64,000 nt of DNA from a bacterium SCSIO 12741. GTDB lineage: Bacteria; Bacteroidota; Bacteroidia; Flavobacteriales_G; Salibacteraceae. The notes beneath the pieces are model-generated. The model saw nothing but the letters and a program-made list of their open reading frames with translations, did not search any database and was not told where the DNA came from. Positions 1 through 8,727 of the stretch are shown here, piece by piece (position 1 is the stretch's first letter; the number at the start of each line of letters is the position of its first letter). Both the position numbers and the translations under genes were made by a program. Where the stretch lies: contig CP073749.1 in the NCBI GenBank assembly GCA_024398055.1, positions 4,774,594 to 4,838,593 on the forward strand. The letters are read 5' to 3'.

Positions 1-222
1 GACAAACTCTATTTGCGTGGAAAATATGTAGACCACATGGAACTCTACATTTATAACCGCTGGGGTGAAAAAGTCTTTCAATCGAATGAACAATCCGAAG
101 GCTGGGATGGCCAATACAAGGATGCACCGGCTCCCGGGGACGTTTATTCCTACTACCTCTATGTAAGATGTGTAGATAATCAGGAATACGAAACCAAAGG
201 AGACATTACCCTCATTCGATAA
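1..222 (+). CDS. C-terminal fragment of a T9SS cargo protein with type B (gliding motility-associated, CHU_C) sorting domain
   Basis: The frame is open from base 1 and ends in TAA at 220-222, so this is the last 73 codons of a larger gene lying to the left. The visible residues (NRWGEKVF, then GWDG, then DVYSYYLYV) match the CHU_C/type B sorting domain that directs large adhesin-like proteins through the type IX secretion system to the cell surface. It is followed without a gap by a PorP/SprF gene and an OmpA-like gene, the usual neighbours of SprB-type surface proteins. What the exported part of the protein does cannot be judged from this fragment. An internal TTG at 13 is not the true start. 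Confidence 0.85.
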   Translation, partial: DKLYLRGKYVDHMELYIYNRWGEKVFQSNEQSEGWDGQYKDAPAPGDVYSYYLYVRCVDNQEYETKGDITLIR

Positions 223-1278
223 GTGAGAATGATTAGAAATTGGTTGACATATCTCCTACCTGGTTGTGGCCCTGTTCTACTTGTTCTATCCCTCTTGCTT
301 TGTTTCTCTCCCAATGCGGTAAAGGCACAAGACATTCACTTCAGTCAATTTCTGTATTCTCCCATGAATCTGAACCCCGCAATGACCGGTCAATTTGATG
401 GTCGTTACCGCCTTGTGTTCAACTACCGAAATCAGTGGAGAAGTGTTTCCCGCCCCTTCCAAACGATTTCGCTATCAGGAGATGCCAGAAGGTTTTTAAA
501 TCTCAAACGTTTTAACCTTGGGCTTGATTTTTACTACGATCAGGCGGGCACGTCGAACTTTCAAACCATTGAATTTTCGGTACCCATTTCCTATGAATTG
601 CCCTTAACTGCCACCGACACGCTTCACCGAATTACCTTCGGCTTACAACCCGGTTTTGGCAACCAAAGTATCAATACCGACGACCTGACTTTTGACGATC
701 AATATAACGGGAATCGCTATGATCCGGATTTGGCTTCCAACGAATCTTTTCCCAGACAATCGGTGTTCTATCCGACTGTATCCGCTGGAATCGCTTATCA
801 TTTTCCAGTTGGAAACAGTAGACTTCACGTAGGGGCAGCTGGGTATAATCTCAACACTCCCAATGTTACCTTCCAACTGGGAACAGAAAAAGAAATAGAA
901 CGACGATACAACCTCCATGCTGGTGGACATGTGCCCTTAGGCACAGATTGGTTTCTCACCCCCGGTTTGGTTTATTCGCGCCAGGGAACGGCCCAGGAAT
1001 TTGTATTTGGAACAGAAATCAACTACCTCATCAATTCGAATCGTTACGTATACCAAGCCTTGTTTTTTGGATTGTGGAATCGGGGCAATGATGCCGCCAT
1101 CACCAATTTGGGCATGTACTACAAAAGCTGGCGATTTGCCTTGAGTTACGATGTCAATTACTCTACCTTAAACCCGGCGAGTAACTACCGTGGCGGCTGG
1201 GAAGTTTCCGTCATTTACATTTTGCGCGATCTATTGCCAAAACGGGTCCCTTATAAATACTGTCCGAACTATATTTGA
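223..1278 (+). CDS. PorP/SprF family type IX secretion system membrane protein
   Basis: A protein of about 350 aa with an N-terminal signal peptide ending near VKAQ, then the family start DIHFSQFLYSP...LNPAMTG and repeated beta-strand-like segments typical of an outer-membrane barrel of the PorP/SprF family. These proteins help secrete or anchor type B T9SS cargo, and SprF is needed for secretion of the SprB adhesin. The frame begins with GTG at 223 directly after the upstream stop, but ATG at 229 is the more likely start. The gene is part of a three-gene module with the upstream cargo and the downstream OmpA-like protein. The family call is strong; pairing with the upstream cargo is inferred from position. 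Confidence 0.9.
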   Translation: MRMIRNWLTYLLPGCGPVLLVLSLLLCFSPNAVKAQDIHFSQFLYSPMNLNPAMTGQFDGRYRLVFNYRNQWRSVSRPFQTISLSGDARRFLNLKRFNLGLDFYYDQAGTSNFQTIEFSVPISYELPLTATDTLHRITFGLQPGFGNQSINTDDLTFDDQYNGNRYDPDLASNESFPRQSVFYPTVSAGIAYHFPVGNSRLHVGAAGYNLNTPNVTFQLGTEKEIERRYNLHAGGHVPLGTDWFLTPGLVYSRQGTAQEFVFGTEINYLINSNRYVYQALFFGLWNRGNDAAITNLGMYYKSWRFALSYDVNYSTLNPASNYRGGWEVSVIYILRDLLPKRVPYKYCPNYI

Positions 1279-1282
1279 TTCC

Positions 1283-3286
1283 ATGTCATACGCGTTTCGG
1301 TTGGTCTTGGGATTCCTCCTGTTTACAGGCGTGGCAAACGCTCAGTCGCCCCAGCAATGGGCCCGGCATGGGGATGAATCTATGCACTCAGGAGATTTTC
1401 ACGGAGCTTCCTACTACTACAGCTTAGCCGCCAAAGCCGATAGCACCGACATGCAATATTGGATGCTGTATGCCAATGCACTTCGAATGAACAACGACTA
1501 CCGTAAGGCCGCTAATACCTACCAATACGTTTTTGAATACCCCAATCGTCCGGAGCGGTTTGAAGATGCCCTTTATTACTGGGGCAAAATGCTGCAAAGC
1601 TTAGGACAATACGATAGCGCTGAATTCAACTTCAGCACCTATATGAACTACTATGCCATGCGGGGAGGATTTCTCTACAAGGATGCCAAACAGCAAGCTG
1701 AAGCCTGTAAATGGGCCGCCAATCACGTTCAGGATTCAGTACCGCATAGGCCTGAAAACCTGGGAATTGGTTCCAATTCCAATTACGCCGAATTTGGAGG
1801 TAGCCTACTCAATGACAGTACATTAATCTACTCATCTCTCCAATTTTTCAAGAAGGATAGTTCCATGGAATTGGCCAAAATTGAAGAAGCCAATCGGTTC
1901 CAGCTGATGAAGGCCATAAAGCGAGATTCGATTTGGTATTCCGAAGGCAATTTAGACAGCATGTTCAATGTGGAAGGGGCACATGTGGCCAATGCCTGTT
2001 TTTATCCGGATAGTAATTGGCTGGTCTTTTCAGAGTGCGCCGATCCAGCGGCTTGTGTAATCAAATTATCCCGCAAAACGGAAGATGGATGGACAGAACC
2101 CGAACTTTTGGCTCCAACCATTAATCTGGAAGGCTTTAACAACACCCAGCCTTACATCACCTCTATTGGAGCTAAAACCTACCTTTTTTTCGTATCCAAT
2201 CGTCCCCAGGGCAAGGGTAAACTCGACATTTGGTATTCGGAATACAACAAGCGTTACAAGGACTTTACCTACCCCAAAAACATGGGGCGAAATGTGAATA
2301 CCGCTGGTAATGAAATCACCCCTTACTTTATGGCCGATAGCAACCGCCTTTACTTTAGTTCAGATTGGCATGAGGGCTTCGGAGGGTTCGATATTTTTCA
2401 GTCATCTGCCACGAGCTTGCGATCTGCCCGACCACCCGAAAACTTGGGACTACCCATCAATTCACCAGCCAATGATCTTTACTTTTCCTGGCCTCTGCAA
2501 GACAGTGCAGTATTCTTGAGTTCAAACCGCGAAGGTGGCTTCCGAATGGAGAATCAAACCTGCTGCAACGATATATACTCCTATACCATTTCTGCACCTG
2601 TTATTGAAGAAGTAGACACCCCAGAAGTTCCCGTAGATACAATTTCCCCTGTAGATACGCCAGTAGTTCCAATTCTGGTAACCGTGGAGCAAATCAATGA
2701 ATACCTTCCTGTACTCTACTTCCACAATGACCAACCCAATCCGAGATCCTGGGCCAAAACCACAGATTTGACCTACCAGGACTGTTACGAAGAATACCTG
2801 GAGCTTCGCGAAGAATACATTGATTCCTATAGCCAAAACAAACCTGAAGAACAGCAGGACTCGGCCAAAAAGGCCATCAAATCTTTCTACCGGGACAAAA
2901 TCCTAAAAGGTCGTCAGGAGTTTGATGTCTTTTGTGAATTGCTCTTAACACAGGTCACCAAAGGAGAACAAGTGGTACTCACCATTAAAGGTTACGCTTC
3001 TCCGCTGGCGAAATCCGACTATAACCTCAATCTAACCCAGCGAAGAATTGAAAGTCTGATTAATTACTTCAAGGTTTATAAAGAAGGTGCCCTTCTCCCC
3101 TATTTCGAAACAGCGGAAGAAGGAAAAGGCCATATTGAAATTGAACGAATTCCCTATGGTGAATCAAAGGCCTCTGCACAAACCAGTGATAACCTGGATG
3201 ATAAGATTAACTCGGTATACAGTCCTTCAGCCATGGAGGATCGCCGTATAGAAATTTTAAAGGTTTCCCGACAGTCTACCGACTAA
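1283..3286 (+). CDS. TPR / PD40 beta-propeller / OmpA-like outer-membrane protein (T9SS-associated, PorE-like architecture)
   Basis: I place the start at ATG 1283, four bases after the PorP/SprF stop, giving 667 aa with a signal peptide ending near ANAQ; the open frame reaches further upstream but lacks a signal there. Domains in order are TPR-like helices (about 25-150), WD40-like PD40 repeats (about 200-430, with YFSSDWHEGFGGFDIF), an acidic proline-rich linker (DTPEVPVDT), and a C-terminal OmpA-like peptidoglycan-binding region (GYASPLAKSDYNLNLTQRR ... DRRIEI). This order resembles PorE of the T9SS, which bridges the trans-envelope machinery to peptidoglycan. It probably anchors or supports the upstream cargo/PorP pair. 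Assignment as PorE itself would be too specific, since such OmpA proteins occur in many copies per genome. Confidence 0.8.
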   Translation: MSYAFRLVLGFLLFTGVANAQSPQQWARHGDESMHSGDFHGASYYYSLAAKADSTDMQYWMLYANALRMNNDYRKAANTYQYVFEYPNRPERFEDALYYWGKMLQSLGQYDSAEFNFSTYMNYYAMRGGFLYKDAKQQAEACKWAANHVQDSVPHRPENLGIGSNSNYAEFGGSLLNDSTLIYSSLQFFKKDSSMELAKIEEANRFQLMKAIKRDSIWYSEGNLDSMFNVEGAHVANACFYPDSNWLVFSECADPAACVIKLSRKTEDGWTEPELLAPTINLEGFNNTQPYITSIGAKTYLFFVSNRPQGKGKLDIWYSEYNKRYKDFTYPKNMGRNVNTAGNEITPYFMADSNRLYFSSDWHEGFGGFDIFQSSATSLRSARPPENLGLPINSPANDLYFSWPLQDSAVFLSSNREGGFRMENQTCCNDIYSYTISAPVIEEVDTPEVPVDTISPVDTPVVPILVTVEQINEYLPVLYFHNDQPNPRSWAKTTDLTYQDCYEEYLELREEYIDSYSQNKPEEQQDSAKKAIKSFYRDKILKGRQEFDVFCELLLTQVTKGEQVVLTIKGYASPLAKSDYNLNLTQRRIESLINYFKVYKEGALLPYFETAEEGKGHIEIERIPYGESKASAQTSDNLDDKINSVYSPSAMEDRRIEILKVSRQSTD

Positions 3287-3317
3287 AGAGAGGGAATGAA
3301 TTCTTACCTTTAGTACG

Positions 3318-4136
3318 ATGAAATTTGTACTGGCCATAGCCCTGTTTTCAGTGATTTTCTTCCTGTTGGTACTGGTATTCTTATACACCAGGCAGGAAAA
3401 AATGATTTTTCTATCGGAAAAATTGCCGCGCCAGTTTGTGTTCAACTTTCCCGGAGAGTACGAAGAACGTTTCTTTAAACCCGAATCGGGTATTTCCATT
3501 CACGCCCTGCATTTTCGCAATCCAAATCCAAAGGGAGTGTTGTTTTATTTCCACGGAAATGCGGGTTCAATGGCTTCCTGGGGACAGTGGGCCCAACTCT
3601 TTCTGGACTACAACTACGATGTGGTGATGTACGATTACCGAGGCTATGGAAAAAGCAGCGGTATGATTAAAGATGAACAAAGCATTCACTCCGATGCCGA
3701 ATACATCTATCAACGCATCATTCCTGAATATGCTGACAAGCAGGTCATTTTTTACGGCAGATCGCTTGGTACCGGAATAGCCGCAAGCTTAGCCACACGC
3801 TATCAACCGGATCAATTGGTGCTGGTTACCCCCTATTTCAACTTTGAAGATGTTGTGAGCCACCACTATCCTTATGTACCGGTTACGATTTTGTTGAAAT
3901 ACAAATTCACCACCGACGCCTTTCTCCCAGGCCTGGAATGCCCTATTTACCTCATTCACGGAACCGAAGATGAAGTCATTCCTTACGAGTCGAGTGTAAA
4001 ATTGGCGGACTTAGGCGATCACATCGAGCTTACCACTATTCCGGGTGCCACCCACATGGATCTGCCCGATTTCCCCGTTTTTCGGGAAGCCCTCGAACAA
4101 ATTTTTGGGAAAGAAGAAGACAAACAAGAAGAATAA
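3318..4136 (+). CDS. Membrane-anchored alpha/beta hydrolase (S33/BEM46-like)
   Basis: A 272 aa protein whose first 23 residues form one hydrophobic anchor. The hydrolase fold follows, with the oxyanion-loop motif FHGNAGS, the YDYRGYGKSSG strand/turn and the nucleophile elbow GRSLGTG. The acid lies in GTEDEVIP and the His in GATHMDL, so a full Ser-Asp-His triad is present. The substrate is not predictable; the family includes lipases, esterases and depalmitoylase-like enzymes. A TACCTTTA box, one base off the Bacteroidota -7 consensus TAnnTTTG, ends a few bases before the ATG and suggests its own promoter and a very short leader. The next gene converges from the right. Confidence 0.85.
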   Translation: MKFVLAIALFSVIFFLLVLVFLYTRQEKMIFLSEKLPRQFVFNFPGEYEERFFKPESGISIHALHFRNPNPKGVLFYFHGNAGSMASWGQWAQLFLDYNYDVVMYDYRGYGKSSGMIKDEQSIHSDAEYIYQRIIPEYADKQVIFYGRSLGTGIAASLATRYQPDQLVLVTPYFNFEDVVSHHYPYVPVTILLKYKFTTDAFLPGLECPIYLIHGTEDEVIPYESSVKLADLGDHIELTTIPGATHMDLPDFPVFREALEQIFGKEEDKQEE

Positions 4137-4191
4137 GTCAGCTGAACATCAGCCAAAAAACATCATCCGATAGATTTCAGATTCAGAATTC

Positions 4192-4908
4192 CTAAACCGC
4201 CTCGGCCGAGAGCTTATCGTAATAATACCTCGCCTTCTCATCCAATTCCATCAGAGATTCAGGCAATGGTTCAATAGACCTGCTCGTTTCGCGTTGTTCA
4301 AAGCAGGTTGATTGATGTACCCCCTTGTACCACCACTCAGCCCAAATCCCATCTTCCTTTCTTGCTCCTGCAGGCCAGCTGAGCATATTTGGATCAAAGG
4401 GAATGTTTAAGCCTTCACATAATCTTCTCAATACCCCTTCCGGATCCTTCAGCAATTGACCGCTATCCAATACGAGTGGATTCTTGCCTTTGTTTTTTAG
4501 GTATTCATACAGTTCCCATTCACGTTGAACGCCAATGTCCCGCATAATGGGATTGGGTATCACCTTCTGAAAAGAACGAATAAGCTGCGTGGTATCCCGA
4601 ATGAGGAACAAATTAGTCAGGTCATCCAGAAAGCCCAAATCCGTGTTGATGATGTGATGGGCCATGTTTTTAAAAAACACTACCGGCGTTTCATAAGGAG
4701 CGAATAGCACGTTTTGCTTGACTCTATCCACATCCTGATCCATCGTTGCCAATACCTGTTCCCTTCCCGGATGGTCTATATCCGTTTGATTGAGGTACCA
4801 AGCATAAAAGGGTTCATCAACAATGCTACAATCGGCTCGATTGCCAAATGAGTACATGAGGGCCGTAGACAGATTTCGTGGGCCAGAAATAAGGTGTATT
4901 CGGGTCAT
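4192..4908 (-). CDS. Sulfotransferase-like P-loop protein
   Basis: A 238 aa soluble protein beginning MTRIHLISGPRNLSTALM. This matches the 5'-PSB/P-loop-like loop by which sulfotransferase-fold proteins hold PAPS. A DEPFYAWYL motif follows, and a later RDTTQLIRSF segment is like the 3'-phosphate-binding arginine/serine region. Members of this branch are often annotated only as sulfotransferase-like and their acceptor is unknown. It lies 9 bp downstream of the small membrane protein gene on the same strand, so the two are probably co-transcribed. Catalytic activity is not certain from sequence. Confidence 0.65.
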   Translation of the reverse strand: MTRIHLISGPRNLSTALMYSFGNRADCSIVDEPFYAWYLNQTDIDHPGREQVLATMDQDVDRVKQNVLFAPYETPVVFFKNMAHHIINTDLGFLDDLTNLFLIRDTTQLIRSFQKVIPNPIMRDIGVQREWELYEYLKNKGKNPLVLDSGQLLKDPEGVLRRLCEGLNIPFDPNMLSWPAGARKEDGIWAEWWYKGVHQSTCFEQRETSRSIEPLPESLMELDEKARYYYDKLSAEAV

Positions 4909-4917
4909 GACACTAAT

Positions 4918-5244
4918 TTACACCCAAATGATAAACCAGGAAGCCAAGATCAGAAATGTCCAAAGAAAAATGCTCCCGATTAACTGAAGCAGGCTGTATT
5001 GTGTAAAAGGTAATCTTCCCGGAGGATGGGCCAAAGCTTGGGGTTGCTGTAAAACGTCTTTGGAAAGTTCAACCGGAAATTCACGGGCATTTATTTCATC
5101 TGAAAAGACGTATTTCCTTTTCTTCATCAATACATATACCCAAACCACACCGACAGCAATGAGCGCCAAAACCGGTGCTTCAAGGATGGTTAAGCCTTCA
5201 TCGAAATACAGAGGCAATGTTATGGGAGCCGCTATTCCAAGCAT
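4918..5244 (-). CDS. Small two-helix membrane protein of unknown function
   Basis: A 108 aa protein with two predicted membrane helices, about residues 18-40 and 85-107. A polar, basic middle (MKKRKYVFSDEINAREF) separates them and probably lies in the cytoplasm. I do not recognise a family. It is followed after 9 bp by the sulfotransferase-like gene, suggesting one transcript. Upstream, a 7-bp tandem repeat separates it from the CoA-binding protein gene on the same strand. Confidence 0.6.
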   Translation of the reverse strand: MLGIAAPITLPLYFDEGLTILEAPVLALIAVGVVWVYVLMKKRKYVFSDEINAREFPVELSKDVLQQPQALAHPPGRLPFTQYSLLQLIGSIFLWTFLILASWFIIWV

Positions 5245-5290
5245 CTTGTGAAGATAACAATTTATGGTCGAGCGGGAAATAACGATTTTT

Positions 5291-5360
5291 CAATCTTCAA
5301 TCTTCAATCTTCAATCTTCAATCTCGAATCTCGCACCTCGCACCTCGCATCTCGAATCTC
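5291..5360. repeat. Ten-unit 7-bp tandem repeat
   Basis: Ten consecutive heptamers fill the gap between two minus-strand genes. The first units are CAATCTT repeated four times. The array then shifts to variants of the form GMAYCTC (GAATCTC, GCACCTC twice, GCATCTC, GAATCTC). The period stays exactly seven while the sequence drifts. The last unit overlaps the TGA stop of the CoA-binding gene. Seven-base periodicity is out of phase with codons, so this is not a coding repeat. It may be a slippage-prone spacer or a protein-binding array. Confidence 0.9.
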
Positions 5361-5727
5361 AATAAGTCCCTACCGAGAGCATAACTAAGGTGCAAGCGGC
5401 TTCATTGGCTATTCCATTGGCCGCGGCCAGCTCCATGAGTTCAGCATTTTCTGTACCTGGATTGAAGATTATTCGCTTGGGAGCCAGCTCTATCAGAAAG
5501 TCGTAATAGGGCTTCTGATTGGTCGGATTTAGATACAAGGTAACCGTATCTATATTTTTAATTCCTTCGAGACTGGTCAAAATCGGAATGCCCGATACCT
5601 CTGCTGATTTTCTTCCATAAAGAACCACCTCGTGGCCGTGCTTCAACAAAGATTGAGTGGCCAAATACGAATAGCGTGTAGGATTGGTAGAGGCGCCCAT
5701 GACGAGCACTCGTTCTTGTTTTTCCAT
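5359..5727 (-). CDS. CoA-binding domain protein (YccU-like)
   Basis: A 122 aa single-domain protein with a Rossmann-type CoA-binding fold: start strand VLVMGASTNPTRYSY, then HEVVLYGRK, IDTVTLYLNP and KRIIFNPGTEN. The glycine-rich first loop and the NPG motif fit the CoA_binding_2 family, small stand-alone relatives of the succinyl-CoA synthetase nucleotide fold. Such proteins bind CoA or a related nucleotide in the cytoplasm, but their physiological role is unknown. The stop codon lies in the last unit of the heptamer repeat. The gene lies 15 bp upstream of nothing else on its strand to the left except the repeat-separated membrane gene. Confidence 0.85.
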   Translation of the reverse strand: MEKQERVLVMGASTNPTRYSYLATQSLLKHGHEVVLYGRKSAEVSGIPILTSLEGIKNIDTVTLYLNPTNQKPYYDFLIELAPKRIIFNPGTENAELMELAAANGIANEAACTLVMLSVGTY

Positions 5728-5742
5728 CCTACAAAAATACAG

Positions 5743-7059
5743 CTATCTCTCGGCTATTCGCTCTCTGTAGATGGTTGGTTTTTCCGGTGAACTGGGTGGT
5801 TTGTGGATGTAATAGGCATAATTGTCGTGTACCCGCACCTTTTCAACGAACTGGTTAGACAGTTTTACCGCATAATCGAAGGAACCGTTGCCGCAATTGA
5901 TCTTTTTGAGATAGACATATCCCTTCTTCTCAAAAAGGCCGAAAAACTCTCCTCTATTCCGATCCAGGAAAACCTTGCTCTTCCATTCCCTGCGACGAGG
6001 TGGAATATGGTAGGAAATCTCCTGGCTATCCAAGGGCATTAGGTTTTCTGAATAGCGGTATAGAAAATTAGAGTAATGGTCAAAAATGAGAATGGTATCA
6101 TTCACCACAAACAAAGGAGCATAAGGCTCTTCGTAGTAGATACTGTTTTGAAATCCACTCATAATACCGGCCATTTCCTGCTTGTCTAGATTGGGAAAAA
6201 ACTCGGCCATTTCCCGGGCTTGACGTTGTTGGTCAATGGTCATATCATAGAACTCCCAGCGCATCATGTGATTGAGTTCTTTGTCCACGATGTTTCTGAC
6301 CAATCGAAACAAGCTATCCCGGGTATCAAAGGAGTAATAGTTGAACCGAGGTAAATACCACAATTGATCGGAGAAGAATATTTGCTGATCCAGGGTATCA
6401 TTGCAAGGTTTAACCCGAGCTCTGAATTCTTGTGCATTTACCTCGATAAGCTTTAACTCATCATCCTGGTAACGAATGAGGTAGGCCGTTTTTTCATACT
6501 CAAGAAATACGCGCCCCTGATAGTCTCTAAACAAGGTTTCGGGTTCAGTTGGTATGGCGATTTCATCCAATATTTCCTGATTCAAACCTGACAAGGTTAG
6601 CTTTGGGTCCTTCTTCAGATTTCGGGAAAAGGTAATCAGGATCAAGCGGTTGTCCATTACCTCAAAATCATGTACATAATGAACAAAGGTGTGAAATACG
6701 GATTCCGGCTTTCGGTCAGCAGTGGTGGTAAAATCGCCCAGCTGATAGACCTTGGGAATAAGCTTAAAATCTCTTCTCAAGGTATCCTGGTGCATGTGAA
6801 TCTTTTCCGTGTAGGGCTCAAAGGCAACATGGGAAAACCTTAGAGTAATGTCGCCTTCTCCCACGGGAATTTGAAACCTTCCATCTCCTTTGCTTACTAC
6901 GGCCAATTCTGGGCGACCATCTACCGAAATGTGTACATTGCGAATGGGCTTACCGGTTTCGTTGTGCACCATTCGACCGACCAATACCTGAGCTTCAGCA
7001 GCAAAACTCAAAAGGAGAAATAGGGCCATCGCCCCTGCTATGTTTAAGAACCTAATCAT
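5743..7059 (-). CDS. Exported CarboxypepD-reg domain protein with propeller-like remainder
   Basis: A 438 aa protein with a signal peptide ending near AEAQ and then a CarboxypepD regulatory-like beta-sandwich (about 25-105; GRMVHNETGKPIRNVHISV, GDGRFQIPVGEGD). The remaining 330 residues are strand-rich (LFVVNDTILIFDHYSNFLY, EWKSKVFLDRN), resembling a six-bladed propeller, though I see no diagnostic repeat. Its start overlaps the stop of the TPR membrane protein by 4 bp (7056-7059), implying translational coupling. It is the last gene of the plug/sigma/TPR operon, so it may be a periplasmic or outer-membrane component of that signalling unit. Function is otherwise unknown. Confidence 0.7.
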   Translation of the reverse strand: MIRFLNIAGAMALFLLLSFAAEAQVLVGRMVHNETGKPIRNVHISVDGRPELAVVSKGDGRFQIPVGEGDITLRFSHVAFEPYTEKIHMHQDTLRRDFKLIPKVYQLGDFTTTADRKPESVFHTFVHYVHDFEVMDNRLILITFSRNLKKDPKLTLSGLNQEILDEIAIPTEPETLFRDYQGRVFLEYEKTAYLIRYQDDELKLIEVNAQEFRARVKPCNDTLDQQIFFSDQLWYLPRFNYYSFDTRDSLFRLVRNIVDKELNHMMRWEFYDMTIDQQRQAREMAEFFPNLDKQEMAGIMSGFQNSIYYEEPYAPLFVVNDTILIFDHYSNFLYRYSENLMPLDSQEISYHIPPRRREWKSKVFLDRNRGEFFGLFEKKGYVYLKKINCGNGSFDYAVKLSNQFVEKVRVHDNYAYYIHKPPSSPEKPTIYRERIAER

Positions 7060-8129
7060 TCCAAATCGCTCAATTGTTCTTCGGCCCGGTTGCTGTAAAA
7101 TCCGTTTCTGGCCTGAATTCCTTTTAGAAAATCGCGGGCTTCACCTGACTTGTTCTGGGCCAATAGATTTAAGGCCAAATACCAGGTAGCTTCTGGACGA
7201 AACACATCGGAATCCTCTTCCAAAAGAAGACGCAAAAAATCCTCAGACTTACCATACTCCCCCATTTGATAATGGCACATGGCCGAATAGAAGAGTCCAT
7301 TTTGATCTTTTGAAACCGCTCGAAGAATGGTTTGTAAATGCTGCAGCGATTTTTCATAGTCCTCCTTATCAAAGGCCAGAATGGCTTTTTCCAACACATT
7401 GAGGTAAGGCACGTAATGATCGCCAACAGTGATATCTTCACCGGCAAACTTCCAATGAGAATAGCCAGGCTCCAAGCCAATCATCCATTCTTTATCCATG
7501 GGAACATTCCGTTTGCCGTAATCGTAAATTTTGTAGTTGTGCATGTAGTCGTAGCGGTAATCCGGAGCTTCTCTCCAAAGGCGCTGTTTGCGAGGTGCTA
7601 CATACACCTTACCCGACTCTTTAGGAGTCATGGGTTGTAGGTGCCATACTTCACGGGCCGATTCGAGAACCACGGGCTCATCTATCGGAGTGGAGGAATG
7701 GGCCACCAAGACCGGTCCTTCATGCTCGAGATCTACTGCAGAAGATGGAATGGATGGGGAAGCTTTTTGAACCGCAGGAGTAGGTTCACTTTCCAATACA
7801 ATTGGGGATGGATGAGCTTGTGCGTAGTTTTCTACCGCATCATTTTCATAGAACCAGGCAAAAGCCAACGAAGCCGCAAAGCCTGCCGCGAGCATTAGAA
7901 GAAGCGTATTAAATCCTTCGAGCCCGGTAGCTCCTCCGCCTGATTGAAGACCTGAATCAAATTGGTTTTCCAGGGCTTCTAATTCAGCTCCGGTAATTCC
8001 AAAAGACTCCAGTCCTTCCAAGGCGTCGGCATCCATGGGGTGATCCACAGCGGCTTTTTCCAGTCCTCGGAGATCTCCTGCTTCCGAGGCCTTTTCAAAT
8101 ATTTTATGCCATCCTTTAGTTTCCATCAT
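7056..8129 (-). CDS. Single-pass membrane TPR protein, candidate sigma-factor partner
   Basis: A 357 aa protein with about 70 cytoplasmic-type N-terminal residues (WHKIFEKASEAGDLRGLEK), one membrane helix near residues 72-92 (LLLMLAAGFAASLAFAWF), a proline/serine-rich stretch, and C-terminal TPR-like helices (about 235-355; DKEDYEKSLQHLQTIL, YQMGEYGKSEDFLRLLL). It overlaps the ECF sigma gene by 14 bp and the next gene by 4 bp. A small cytoplasmic head, one helix and an extracytoplasmic sensor-like part placed directly after an ECF sigma gene is the layout of an anti-sigma factor. The head does not show a recognisable zinc or FecR anti-sigma motif, so that role is inference. Confidence 0.65.
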   Translation of the reverse strand: MMETKGWHKIFEKASEAGDLRGLEKAAVDHPMDADALEGLESFGITGAELEALENQFDSGLQSGGGATGLEGFNTLLLMLAAGFAASLAFAWFYENDAVENYAQAHPSPIVLESEPTPAVQKASPSIPSSAVDLEHEGPVLVAHSSTPIDEPVVLESAREVWHLQPMTPKESGKVYVAPRKQRLWREAPDYRYDYMHNYKIYDYGKRNVPMDKEWMIGLEPGYSHWKFAGEDITVGDHYVPYLNVLEKAILAFDKEDYEKSLQHLQTILRAVSKDQNGLFYSAMCHYQMGEYGKSEDFLRLLLEEDSDVFRPEATWYLALNLLAQNKSGEARDFLKGIQARNGFYSNRAEEQLSDLE

Positions 8130-8667
8130 TCATCCTTTCAGTTAGCCGGATACGTAGCATTCGCTTTCCGTTTTGAATGAGGCTTTTCACCTTTTTGAGA
8201 TCAAGCTTCATTTGGTCAGCGACTTCCTGGTAGGAATAATCCTGCAGGTAAAACAGATCTAAACTCTGCTGCTGATCCGGTTTGAGTTCTTTTAAAGCTT
8301 CCTTGAGTTGATCCAATTGGGCTTCTTTGAGAATTCGCTGGTCTTGTTGGGACTCTTCTTCGTGTTGATCGTGTAGCTCTTGGTATTCTACCCAGATTCG
8401 TTGCGATCTGAGCTGACCCAGGGATTGATTTTTGGCTACCACATAAACGAATGATTTAAAGTCTCGGATTTCCTTTTCCCGCAAGAGAGGAAGGAGTTTT
8501 TCAAAAACTTCAGAGACTACATCCTGGGCTTTTTCTTTGTTTTTTAAGTACTTGAGACATACTCCGTAAACCAGGGGTAGGTATTGCTTAAACAAAATTC
8601 CAAGCGCCATCCGGTCACCGCTTTCGCGGTAGCGGGCCAACAATTCGCTTTCATTATTGTTTAACAT
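8116..8667 (-). CDS. ECF-type RNA polymerase sigma-70 factor
   Basis: A 183 aa sigma factor. Region 2 covers about residues 20-90 (PLVYGVCLKYLKNKEKAQDVVSEVF ending in a KSFVYVVAKN core). Region 4 covers about 120-175, with the helix-turn-helix DYSYQEVADQMKLDLKKVKS. Length and domain set are those of extracytoplasmic-function factors, which switch on envelope or transport genes when released. An unusually good Shine-Dalgarno sequence (AAGGAGGG) sits just upstream of the ATG, notable because ribosome binding sites are usually weak in this phylum. It is followed with a 14 bp overlap by a membrane TPR protein and preceded 60 bp upstream by a TonB-plug protein. Confidence 0.92.
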   Translation of the reverse strand: MLNNNESELLARYRESGDRMALGILFKQYLPLVYGVCLKYLKNKEKAQDVVSEVFEKLLPLLREKEIRDFKSFVYVVAKNQSLGQLRSQRIWVEYQELHDQHEEESQQDQRILKEAQLDQLKEALKELKPDQQQSLDLFYLQDYSYQEVADQMKLDLKKVKSLIQNGKRMLRIRLTERMNDGN

Positions 8668-8727
8668 ACCCTCCTTTTTAGGCGGCGCTTGGAATTCGCA
8701 TTAACACTACACTTGATTTACTTTTCA

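Noticed and set aside
4141-4153. GCTGA-ACA-TCAGC hairpin after the hydrolase gene as a terminator
   Set aside because: The stem is only five pairs and is followed by A, not T, on the coding strand; termination is not supported.
5291-5360. CRISPR-like array
   Set aside because: Units are 7 bp with no spacers between them and no cas genes are near; it is a simple tandem repeat.
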